A stretch of DNA of 64,000 nucleotides from JBNKHG01 sp050290225 (lineage in GTDB: Bacteria; Pseudomonadota; Gammaproteobacteria; Pseudomonadales; Cellvibrionaceae). The notes beneath the pieces are model-generated. The model was not told the DNA's origin. It made no database searches and saw only the letters and a program-made list of their open reading frames with translations. Each line of letters begins with the position of its first letter. Position 1 is the stretch's first letter. Shown here piece after piece: positions 36,796-44,589 of this stretch. Made by a program: the position numbers and the translations under genes. Location of the stretch: assembly GCA_050290225.1 (NCBI GenBank), contig JBNKHG010000024.1, forward strand, positions 43,802-107,801, written 5' to 3'.

Positions 36796-38478
36796 CTAGT
36801 GGAATTCTCGCTGCACACCGGTGAAAGGCTCCGGTGTGTAGTGCTTCAAGTGGAATTCCATGTTTTTGCACAGCACTTCGCGCAAGTCCGAAGGCATAAC
36901 GATTTGGGAAATGGAGCCCAGGCTCAGTGCTTCATTCGGGTTCATCAATTCTTCTTCATAACGATCTTTCAACAGTGCTTCCTGTTGGGCTTGCCAGGCG
37001 AGTACGTCGGCTTCAACTTCACCGGACTTGAGCCGTTGCTTGACCGCGCCGCGAATTTCCTGCAGCTCGCGTTTGTAGACAAACTCGACCCCGGCGGGGC
37101 CCATTACTGCGGCGCGGGTGGAGGGCAGGGCACAGACAAAGTCCGCTCCGGTGGGGTAGTTGTTATAGGAGGCATAGGCGCCACCATAGGCGTTGCGAAC
37201 AATCACCAGGAAGCGCGGCGTACGCAGGTCGATAATGGCATCGAGCATGGCGCGACCGGCCTGGACGATACCGCCGGACTCCTGGTCCTTGCCGGGGCGG
37301 AATCCGGTGGTGTCTTCCATAAAGACAATCGGGATGTTGTACAGGTTGCAGAAACGGATAAAGCGCGCGTTTTTGTAGGCGGCGTCGATATCGATCTGGC
37401 CGGAATCCACCGCCGAGTTATTGGCCACAAAGCCAATCACATTGCCCCCCATGCGACCCAGGGCGGTGATGGTGTTGCGGGCACGCTCTGGCTGAATTTC
37501 GAGATAGTCGCCGTGGTCGCACAGCTGTTGGATCATAATGCTGATATCCAGCGGGGTGTTGAAACCACTGGGGGAATTGAACGCTTTTTTCAACAGGATA
37601 TCGATATCCCAGGTCTTGCGATCGAGGGGATCGGAAGTTTTCTGATAGGGGGCCAGTTCGGCGTTGTTGTTGGGCAGGTAGTTCAACAGTGACTTGACTT
37701 TGCGCAGGGCGGCGACTTCGTCCGCCACCACGAAGTCGGTGACACCGCTTTGGCTGTGTACCCCGGGGCCACCCAGTTCATCGGCGGTCACATCTTCGCC
37801 CAGGACCGACTTCACCACGCCGGGGCCGGTGAGGCCGAAAAAGGTCTCGTTGGGCTGGATCAGGAAGCTGCCCTGGCGGGGCAGGTAGGAGCCTCCACCG
37901 GCGTTAAAACCGAACATGCACATAATGGAAGGGACAACGCCGCTGATCTTGCGCAGGGCGGTGAACGCCTCGGCGTAGCCGTCCAGGCCGCCCACCCCCG
38001 CCGGTACATAGGCGCCCGCGGAATCGTTCAGTCCCACCAGGGGGATCTTGCGTTTGCCCGCCAGCTCGAACAGACGCGCGAGCTTTTTACCATTGGTGGC
38101 GTCCATGGAGCCGGCGCGCACAGTAAAGTCGTGTCCGTATACGGCTACATCGCGACCGTTGATTTTGACGATCGCGGTAACCAGGGAGGCGCCATCGAGG
38201 TTTTTACCCCAGTTCTGGAACAGTACTGTGGGGTCTTCGTCGGTCAGAACACTCAGCCGCTCCCAGATGGTCATACGCTTTTTGGCGTGCTGGCGTTCTA
38301 TATTGTGTACGCCGGCGGCTTTGCGGGGCCGTTGAATCAGTTCATAGCCCTTTTTCAGGTTTTGTTCGTAGGGGCCCGGGTCGTAGGACGCTTGGCCCGG
38401 CACGCTGAATTCAACTTCATTGATCTTTTCAAAAGGATTATCGAGTGAGGCCTTCGCTGTTTTCACTGATTTTGTCAT
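36796..38478 (-). CDS. Acyl-CoA (propionyl-CoA) carboxyltransferase subunit
   Basis: 560 residues, two crotonase-like carboxyltransferase domains. Acyl-CoA side: GHDFTVRAGSMDATNGKK, NDSAGAYVPAGVGGL, FGFNAGGGSYLP. Carboxybiotin side: VFMEDTTGFRPGKDQESGGI and RNAYGGAYASYN, with the paired glycine oxyanion holes. It takes CO2 from the biotin of the adjacent 961-residue subunit. It is first gene of the minus-strand operon, so the operon promoter lies in 38479-38760. Whether acetyl-CoA or another acyl-CoA is also used cannot be read from the sequence. Confidence 0.9.
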   Translation of the reverse strand: MTKSVKTAKASLDNPFEKINEVEFSVPGQASYDPGPYEQNLKKGYELIQRPRKAAGVHNIERQHAKKRMTIWERLSVLTDEDPTVLFQNWGKNLDGASLVTAIVKINGRDVAVYGHDFTVRAGSMDATNGKKLARLFELAGKRKIPLVGLNDSAGAYVPAGVGGLDGYAEAFTALRKISGVVPSIMCMFGFNAGGGSYLPRQGSFLIQPNETFFGLTGPGVVKSVLGEDVTADELGGPGVHSQSGVTDFVVADEVAALRKVKSLLNYLPNNNAELAPYQKTSDPLDRKTWDIDILLKKAFNSPSGFNTPLDISIMIQQLCDHGDYLEIQPERARNTITALGRMGGNVIGFVANNSAVDSGQIDIDAAYKNARFIRFCNLYNIPIVFMEDTTGFRPGKDQESGGIVQAGRAMLDAIIDLRTPRFLVIVRNAYGGAYASYNNYPTGADFVCALPSTRAAVMGPAGVEFVYKRELQEIRGAVKQRLKSGEVEADVLAWQAQQEALLKDRYEEELMNPNEALSLGSISQIVMPSDLREVLCKNMEFHLKHYTPEPFTGVQREFH

Positions 38479-38915
38479 TGTGGCTGCAATCCCGACGCTG
38501 AGGTATCTGTGTGGAGTCTAGTCGCAATTTTTACTTTCTCCGGACGTTACGGATATAGACAAGTAAAACACCGGAATAGTAGCAATAACGCTCGTATTTA
38601 TGCTCGCCTCGGTGACAAAAACATACATTGAATGGCATGTCTATCAGTCGAATATTTCACCTGCATTTCGAAACCGTTGCGAATTTTAGCGGTAAAATTA
38701 GGCGTTTTTACACCCATTCGGTGCGAATGTAATGTTCTCAGCTATTGAAAGGTGCGTCTAGAGACAAAAAAATTCAATTTATAGACACAAAAGCGCTCAT
38801 TTTGGGCGCGCGGAACTATTCAACAACTGTGAGGGGGATTAGAGCGGGGAATATTGGCGTGAAGGTCGCGCAGGTCCTGAGTCACGGAGGGTGAGTCGGG
38901 ACCTGGATTGGGAAT
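38479..38915. other. Intergenic region upstream of the carboxylase operon
   Basis: 437 bp without coding potential, AT-rich at 38540-38820, probably holding the carboxylase operon promoter on the minus strand. No clear -35/-10 pair was found. At 38868-38905 an imperfect inverted repeat (CAGGTCC...GGACCTG) lies just after the stop of the minus-strand gene 38916-39212 and may weakly terminate it. Confidence 0.5.
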
Positions 38916-39212
38916 CTATTTCTTTATCAGGACAGTGTGAATAACGTGGGAGTATTCAAAATAGACAACATAATCCGGGTAGACCCAGCTGGAAATGGGC
39001 GGTTCGCCCTTGGGGGCCCGGGTTTCCAGCGGTGCGCCAAAGATGGCTTTGACCTGTTCCTGATTCATGCCTTTGATGGGGCGATCTATGCTCCACTTTT
39101 CCTGTGCCTGCTGGCCGACGGGAATCTGCAGCGTCTCCGCCCGGGCGGTGTCAAGCAGCAGCAGGCTGCAAAGCCCGATAAGGCAGGAATATAAGACAGG
39201 GGTTCTCATCAT
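38916..39212 (-). CDS. Small periplasmic protein, BamE/SmpA-like core
   Basis: 98 residues with a signal peptide (MMRTPVLYSCLIGLCSLLLL ... ARAE). The mature part contains GMNQEQVKAIFGAPLETRAP and WVYPDYVVYFEYSHVIHTVL, the pattern of the SmpA/BamE fold (a helix starting with G-M-x-x-x-x-V followed by a G-x-P turn and strands). There is no lipobox. It lies 28 bp after the PilZ gene on the same strand. Role unknown. Confidence 0.72.
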   Translation of the reverse strand: MMRTPVLYSCLIGLCSLLLLDTARAETLQIPVGQQAQEKWSIDRPIKGMNQEQVKAIFGAPLETRAPKGEPPISSWVYPDYVVYFEYSHVIHTVLIKK

Positions 39213-39240
39213 ATGACGTCCTTTATAGAGGTCGCAGTTG

Positions 39241-39822
39241 TCAAATTTGAGCCTGGGATCGGCGCTTGGCCAGCAATTGAGCCTGCATAATATGTTTGGA
39301 TAGAAGCTGGCGTTGCTGGTCGTTTAGTCGATGAAATTTTGCGGCAACCAAGTGTTTGTCATTGCTGAGGGTACAGCGAATGACTTGGGCAAAGAGTACC
39401 ACGCCAACGTAGTCGGGTAAAAACAACAACCGCATGGCGATAAAGCTGCCACGATAGAGCGGTTTGTCACTTTCGAATGCAATCCCTTCCTCGCACAGGC
39501 TGATGCGGGTAATTTTCTCCTCGCCACTGCTCTGGTGCTCTGCCACGAGTGTTTGTGCCAACAGATCTAATTTGTGATTGAGGGTGCGCAAATAATCGGC
39601 GACGTGTCGATTTTGCTCACTGATAATGTGCAATGTTTGATCAGCTTGCGCATCCAGACGCCGAAATTCCGTGAACAGGTGCAATTCGGAGGCGTCGGGG
39701 AAGAGTCTATTGGGGTCTTCGTTATTGGCGGTGTGCTTGTCCACCCCTTTATATTCCAGGGAGACTTCATCGCGAATACGAAAAAATCGCCGTCTTTCCC
39801 TACCCGGTAGAGGTTGATTCAT
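39241..39822 (-). CDS. PilZ-domain protein with degenerate second motif
   Basis: 193 residues, cytoplasmic. It starts with an arginine-rich RERRRFFRIRDEV matching the RxxxR c-di-GMP motif. The (D/N)xSxxG motif expected later is replaced by TRISLCEEGIAF, lacking the acidic/Asn residue and with altered spacing. A helical coiled segment (residues 50-95) separates them. Binding to c-di-GMP is therefore doubtful. It may act by protein contacts. It is divergent from lolC. Confidence 0.72.
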   Translation of the reverse strand: MNQPLPGRERRRFFRIRDEVSLEYKGVDKHTANNEDPNRLFPDASELHLFTEFRRLDAQADQTLHIISEQNRHVADYLRTLNHKLDLLAQTLVAEHQSSGEEKITRISLCEEGIAFESDKPLYRGSFIAMRLLFLPDYVGVVLFAQVIRCTLSNDKHLVAAKFHRLNDQQRQLLSKHIMQAQLLAKRRSQAQI

Positions 39823-39955
39823 GATGCTATTCGCGTCGCCTTATCGTCTATTGTTTTCAGCTTATAGTTGACTTATCGGTAACCGCTTGTGTTTCTTTAC
39901 GGTCATTGTAACATCGCTTGTCCTTGTCGCCACAGTAGCGTTTAATGCGCCGTCT

Positions 39956-41206
39956 ATGAATCCCATTGCACGATATCTTCCACTCTTTATCGGCTTGCGC
40001 TACCTGCGTTCCAAGCGTCGTACCCAGTTTATTTCGTTTGTCAGTGGATTTTCGCTCCTGGGCATGGTTTTGGGGGTGGCAGCCCTGATTATTGTGCTCT
40101 CGGTGATGAATGGTTTCGACCGGGAGTTGAAGCAGCGCATTCTCAGCGTTGTTCCCCACGGTTTTATCGAGGCAGAGACGAGACTCGATGGCTGGCGGGA
40201 ATTGGCCGCGCGGGTGCAGCAACATCCGGAGGTACTGGCCGCAGCCCCTTATATTGAAGGCTTTGGGTTGGTGGGGTATGAAACCGGGGTCCAGGGTGTG
40301 CAGATACAGGGCATTTTACCTGACTTCGAGGCTGCGGTTTCCGTCATAGAAGACCATATGCTGGTGGGCAGTTCCCATGACTTGCGTCAAGGGGAGTTCG
40401 GCATCGTGCTCGGCAGCCTGCTGGCTCGGTATCTCGGGATTACCCGTGGCGATAAAATTTCGCTTACGCTGCCGGATCTGATTGTGACGCCAGCCGGCGT
40501 GTTCCCGCGTATGAAGCGCTTTACCGTGATCGGGGTATTCGAGGCGGGAGCCCAGGTCGATCAAAATTTGGTCATGATTCATCTGAATGATGCCCAGAAA
40601 CTCTTTCGCTACGGTTCCGCTGTTCAGGGGGTGCACCTGCGTGTCAGCGATATCTACAGGGCCAGACCCGTTATCGATGATCTCGCCGGGCAACTTGGGG
40701 ATAGCTACAGGTACAAGGACTGGAGCCAAACCCAGGGCAGCCTTTTCCAGGCGGTCAAGATGGAGAAGGTGGTGATTGCCGTCTTGCTGATGATTATCGT
40801 TGCGGTGGCGGCATTTAATATCGTTTCCAGCCTGGTGTTGATGGTCGCGGACAAGCGTACCGATATCGCGGTTCTGCGCACCATTGGCCTGTCGGCACGA
40901 CAGGTGATGGGCGTGTTTATGGTACAGGGTAGTGCGGTCGGGGTGGCGGGGATCTTTGCGGGTGCAATCCTCGGCTCGCTGGTAGCTGTTTTTATCGATC
41001 AATTGGTGTCCTGGCTGGAAGGGATTTTCAGCGTTCATCTGTTTGACCCCAATGTGTATTTTATCAGCCATTTGCCCTCGCTCTGGCAATGGCAGGATGT
41101 ACTGGTCATTTGTGGGGTCGCTGCCGGTATGAGCGTATTGGCTACGCTTTATCCGGCTTACCGGGCGACCAGGATCCAGCCGGCCGAAGCGCTGCGCTAT
41201 GAGTAA
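39956..41206 (+). CDS. lolC: Lipoprotein-releasing ABC transporter permease LolC
   Basis: 416 residues from the ATG at 39956 (MNPIARYLPLFIGLRYLRSK); the frame extends to 39887 without family sequence. Four membrane segments: one near residue 25-50, three after about residue 270. The large periplasmic domain lies between. MNGFDREL and the C-terminal YPAYRATRIQPAEALRYE are family signatures. With LolD and LolE it extracts outer-membrane lipoproteins and hands them to LolA. Confidence 0.93.
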   Translation: MNPIARYLPLFIGLRYLRSKRRTQFISFVSGFSLLGMVLGVAALIIVLSVMNGFDRELKQRILSVVPHGFIEAETRLDGWRELAARVQQHPEVLAAAPYIEGFGLVGYETGVQGVQIQGILPDFEAAVSVIEDHMLVGSSHDLRQGEFGIVLGSLLARYLGITRGDKISLTLPDLIVTPAGVFPRMKRFTVIGVFEAGAQVDQNLVMIHLNDAQKLFRYGSAVQGVHLRVSDIYRARPVIDDLAGQLGDSYRYKDWSQTQGSLFQAVKMEKVVIAVLLMIIVAVAAFNIVSSLVLMVADKRTDIAVLRTIGLSARQVMGVFMVQGSAVGVAGIFAGAILGSLVAVFIDQLVSWLEGIFSVHLFDPNVYFISHLPSLWQWQDVLVICGVAAGMSVLATLYPAYRATRIQPAEALRYE

Positions 41207-41222
41207 GGGGTGCTGATTAGCG

Positions 41223-41957
41223 ATGGAATTTGAGACTACAGCAGATGTCGTCGGTCAAACGGTGATCCAATGTCGCGGATTGGGCAAAGTTTATCGACAG
41301 GGACCGCAGGAGGTGTCGGTGCTGGACGGTGTCGACCTGGAGGTGAGAGCGGGGGAGCGCATCGCCATTGTCGGGGCTTCCGGTTCCGGCAAGTCTACCC
41401 TGCTGAATTTACTTGGCGGGCTGGATACGCCAACCTCTGGTGGTGTAACCGTGTGTGGCGAGGACCTGGCCCGCATGACTGATAACCAGCGTGGCACCCT
41501 GCGCAATCAAACCCTGGGTTTCGTCTACCAGTTTCACCATCTGTTACCCGAGTTTACGGCCCTGGAAAATGTCGCCATGCCGCTGCTGATCGGCAAAACA
41601 CCGGTGGCAGAATCCCAGACCAGGGCCATCCAGTTGTTGCAGCGTGTCGGCCTGGGAGAGCGGTTGCAGCATAAACCGTCAGAGCTGTCCGGAGGCGAAA
41701 GGCAGCGGGTGGCGATTGCCCGCGCCCTGGCGACCCAGCCCGGTTGCGTGTTGATGGATGAACCCACCGGCAATCTCGACAGCCATACTGCCCAGGCGAT
41801 TCACAGTATGATGCTGGAACTCAACCGTGACCTGGGTACCAGCTTTATTATTGTGACCCACGATGCTCACCTGGCGACCTCGATGGACAGGGTGCTAACG
41901 CTCAGTGACGGCACTCTCCACGAGCGGCCTGCCCGTATTGAAACTGCAATAAAATGA
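41223..41957 (+). CDS. lolD: Lipoprotein-releasing ABC transporter ATPase LolD
   Basis: 244 residues. Walker A GASGSGKST, Q-loop region FVYQFHHLLPEFTALENV characteristic of LolD, signature LSGGERQRVAIARAL, Walker B VLMDEPTGNLD, H-loop THDAHLA. It powers the LolC-LolE pair and lies between them with gaps of 16 and 7 bp. Confidence 0.96.
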   Translation: MEFETTADVVGQTVIQCRGLGKVYRQGPQEVSVLDGVDLEVRAGERIAIVGASGSGKSTLLNLLGGLDTPTSGGVTVCGEDLARMTDNQRGTLRNQTLGFVYQFHHLLPEFTALENVAMPLLIGKTPVAESQTRAIQLLQRVGLGERLQHKPSELSGGERQRVAIARALATQPGCVLMDEPTGNLDSHTAQAIHSMMLELNRDLGTSFIIVTHDAHLATSMDRVLTLSDGTLHERPARIETAIK

Positions 41958-41964
41958 CGTCTTT

Positions 41965-43200
41965 ATGAATAGATCCGTCAGCGTCAATATTGGCCTGCGT
42001 TATGCCGGGGGCCGAAAACGCAATCAACTGGTGTCCTTTATATCGGCAATTTCCATCATCGGTCTGGTGTTGGGTGTGGGCTTGTTGCTGGTGGTGCTCT
42101 CTGTCATGAACGGTTTCGACCGCGAATTGCGCGAACGTATTCTGGGCGTGATGCCACAGGCGGCGATTTATCATCGCAACGGCATCGAGGATTGGCAGAC
42201 GCTGGTTCAGGATTTGCTGCAGCGACCGCAGGTTGTGGCGGCGGCCCCCTTTGTGCAATTGCAGGCGATGGCATCTCACAAGGGTAAAGTGTCACCGCTG
42301 TCGGTCTACGGCATTGATCCCGACTACGAGCAAAAGGTGTCTATTATTCAGCGACATTTGACCGAGTCCGCTTTCAACGCCCTTCGAGCTAACCACAAAG
42401 GTTTGGTGCTCGGTAAAGGCCTGGCGGACAGACTGGGAATATCGGCGGGCGAAAGTTTGACACTGGTGGTGCCCAGGAAAGGGCAGGGGCGTTCGGTACC
42501 GGCTGTGTCCGTGCTTTCTGTCGATGGTATCTTCGAGACAGGAACTGAGGTGGATAACGTCCTGGCGCTGATGAACCTGCGGCAGGCAGCGACACTGTCT
42601 GACACGCCCGGGCGTGTCAGCGGTATTCGTCTACAGGTCCGTGAGTTATTTGAGGCCCCGAAAACAGCGTACGGCATTGTGCGGGATTTACCCTACGGCT
42701 ATTACGGCTCCGATTGGACTCGCAGTCATGGTAATTTGTTCCAGGCCATTCAGATGTCGAAAAACCTGGTTGGCCTGTTGTTGTTTCTGGTGATCGCCAT
42801 AGCCGCTTTCAATGTGGTTTCCACCCTCGTTATGGTGGTGGTGGATAAGCGAGGCGACATTGCCATTTTGCGAACCCTGGGCGCCAGTACCGGTACCATC
42901 ATGAAAGTATTTATGGTGCAGGGCTCTGTGATCGGGGTGATAGGCACAACGCTGGGTTTGCTTCTCGGGGTGGGAATGTCGTTGGTGGTCACCGATCTGG
43001 TCATCTGGATTGAGAGGTTTTTCGGGGTGCACTTTCTCAAATCCGACGTCTATCCAATCAGCTACCTGCCCTCCGATGTTCGACTCCCGGATGTGATTCT
43101 GGTCGGGATCGTGGCTCTGGCAATGAGTTTTCTCGCTTCCCTCTATCCCGCCTGGCGGGCCAGCCGGGTCAACCCGGCCGAGGCATTGCGCTATGAATAG
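41965..43200 (+). CDS. lolE: Lipoprotein-releasing ABC transporter permease LolE
   Basis: 411 residues, paralogue of LolC with the same layout: first membrane segment followed by MNGFDRELRERILGVMPQ, periplasmic domain, three C-terminal membrane segments, and the end YPAWRASRVNPAEALRYE. Separate LolC and LolE genes give the heteromeric LolCDE type. ATG at 41965, 7 bp after lolD. Confidence 0.93.
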   Translation: MNRSVSVNIGLRYAGGRKRNQLVSFISAISIIGLVLGVGLLLVVLSVMNGFDRELRERILGVMPQAAIYHRNGIEDWQTLVQDLLQRPQVVAAAPFVQLQAMASHKGKVSPLSVYGIDPDYEQKVSIIQRHLTESAFNALRANHKGLVLGKGLADRLGISAGESLTLVVPRKGQGRSVPAVSVLSVDGIFETGTEVDNVLALMNLRQAATLSDTPGRVSGIRLQVRELFEAPKTAYGIVRDLPYGYYGSDWTRSHGNLFQAIQMSKNLVGLLLFLVIAIAAFNVVSTLVMVVVDKRGDIAILRTLGASTGTIMKVFMVQGSVIGVIGTTLGLLLGVGMSLVVTDLVIWIERFFGVHFLKSDVYPISYLPSDVRLPDVILVGIVALAMSFLASLYPAWRASRVNPAEALRYE

Positions 43201-43262
43201 GCGCTTTGCCCCTTAGGGATGGACCTCAAAGCCGGGTAGGCCGTTGCGCGATCCCGTGGTGT

Positions 43263-43826
43263 CTATTGTTCCTTTTCCTGTTTTTCATCCGCTGATTGTT
43301 CGTCCTGGCGCTTTTGCCGCAAAGCCTTGCGTTTTTCCCAGTTGCTCACCACATGCCAGCGCCAAAAGCCCTGCATGCAAAGGTAGCCGAGGCAGCCAAA
43401 GATCAGGCCGCTGATCAATGAGCCCACCAGAAGCGGTTGCCAAAGGTTGGCGAGTTCCTCGGTAAACCATGACCAGGAGAGTTCGATGGTAAAGTCCATG
43501 GGGGGTGTGCCCAGGATCCAGGTACCGAGTTTATAGGTCGCATAGAAAATGGGTGGTATGGTGACCGGGTTACTAATCCATACCAGCGCAACCGACAGGG
43601 GCAGGTTACAGCGAAACAGGAAGGCGGCACCCGCGGCAATCGCCATCTGTCCGGGAACCGGCACAAAAGCGATAAAGATCCCCACAAAAAAGGCGACGGA
43701 TACTGAGTGACGATTGAGGTGAAACAGGTTGGGGTCGTGAAGCAGATCACCCAAAAAATGCAGTGCTGGGTTATTTTTGATGCTCGCTGGATCGGGGGTC
43801 CAACGTTTGATGAGCTTCCGCGGCAT
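43263..43826 (-). CDS. DUF2062 membrane protein
   Basis: 187 residues. DUF2062 signature with three hydrophobic segments: FFVGIFIAFVPVPGQMAIAA, the glycine/proline-rich WISNPVTIPPIFYATYKLG and a C-terminal LVGSLISGLIFGCLGYL. A lysine/glutamate-rich cytoplasmic tail follows. Some DUF2062 proteins are fused to glycosyltransferases, but the biochemical role is unknown. It lies next to lolCDE as in Pseudomonas, convergent with lolE. Confidence 0.88.
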   Translation of the reverse strand: MPRKLIKRWTPDPASIKNNPALHFLGDLLHDPNLFHLNRHSVSVAFFVGIFIAFVPVPGQMAIAAGAAFLFRCNLPLSVALVWISNPVTIPPIFYATYKLGTWILGTPPMDFTIELSWSWFTEELANLWQPLLVGSLISGLIFGCLGYLCMQGFWRWHVVSNWEKRKALRQKRQDEQSADEKQEKEQ

Positions 43827-43986
43827 TCATGTATCACTGGGCCAAAATTGAAGGTTGCGTATTATGCCTTGAAAGTCACCGTATCTCTAGGGCGTTGTGA
43901 CGCCTTCTCCCACGTTTCCCCCGGGCATGCCCTTGAGGCACTCTACGCGGGTGTCGCCAGCCAAGGTTCTGGCACTGTATAAACCT

Positions 43987-44442
43987 TTAGAAAACCCCAA
44001 ACGCCAACCCGCTCGCCAGGGTCAGCCCCATCCCTTCCGCCGCGGACAAGTGTTCCGGGGTGACTTCACCACGGGCGATCAGCGGCTCAGCCACAGGCTT
44101 CATCGGGTAACCTTTCATAATCCGGTTGATTTCCCGCACCGCGCCGGTGCCGTCATTGCCGGCGGAGATAAAGAGCGCATAGGGGAGATTGAGCCGGAGA
44201 GGTTCGGCCGGGTAATAAGTGCGGTCGAAGAAGTCCTTGATGGCACCGCTCATGTAGCCAAAGTTTTCCGGTGTGCCAATCAGCAATCCATCGGCCCATA
44301 GCAAATCATCGAGACCGGCATCGAAGGCTCTGGCCACACGGGTTTGGGTCGCTTCCTCACGGCGGGCGCCTCGCACCACGGCATCGGCCAATAGGCCGGT
44401 ATTGCCGCTCTGGGTGTGGTAGATCACCAATAGGTGTTTCAC
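43987..44442 (-). CDS. Flavodoxin-family NAD(P)H-dependent oxidoreductase
   Basis: 151 residues from a GTG at 44442 giving MKHLLVIYHTQSGNTGLLAD, a flavodoxin phosphate loop (HTQSGNT). The longer frame to 44514 adds an unlikely basic leader. GTPENFGYMSGAIKDFFDRT is the FMN-edge region of the WrbA/flavodoxin-like group. It probably carries FMN and moves electrons to a quinone or other acceptor; the partner is unknown. It stands alone between DUF2062 and comEC, divergent from the latter. Confidence 0.8.
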   Translation of the reverse strand: MKHLLVIYHTQSGNTGLLADAVVRGARREEATQTRVARAFDAGLDDLLWADGLLIGTPENFGYMSGAIKDFFDRTYYPAEPLRLNLPYALFISAGNDGTGAVREINRIMKGYPMKPVAEPLIARGEVTPEHLSAAEGMGLTLASGLAFGVF

Positions 44443-44589
44443 GGTGAAGTTTCGCCTGTTTCTATGTATCCGGCCCTGGCCCGTCAGGCTACTGGTTTTT
44501 GACCCCCTTTCCAAATCCTGTTTATTATCCGTTTACCGACAGGCTTCTTCTGTTTGGTGAGTCAAGGCAATTCAAGGAAGGAATGAGCC

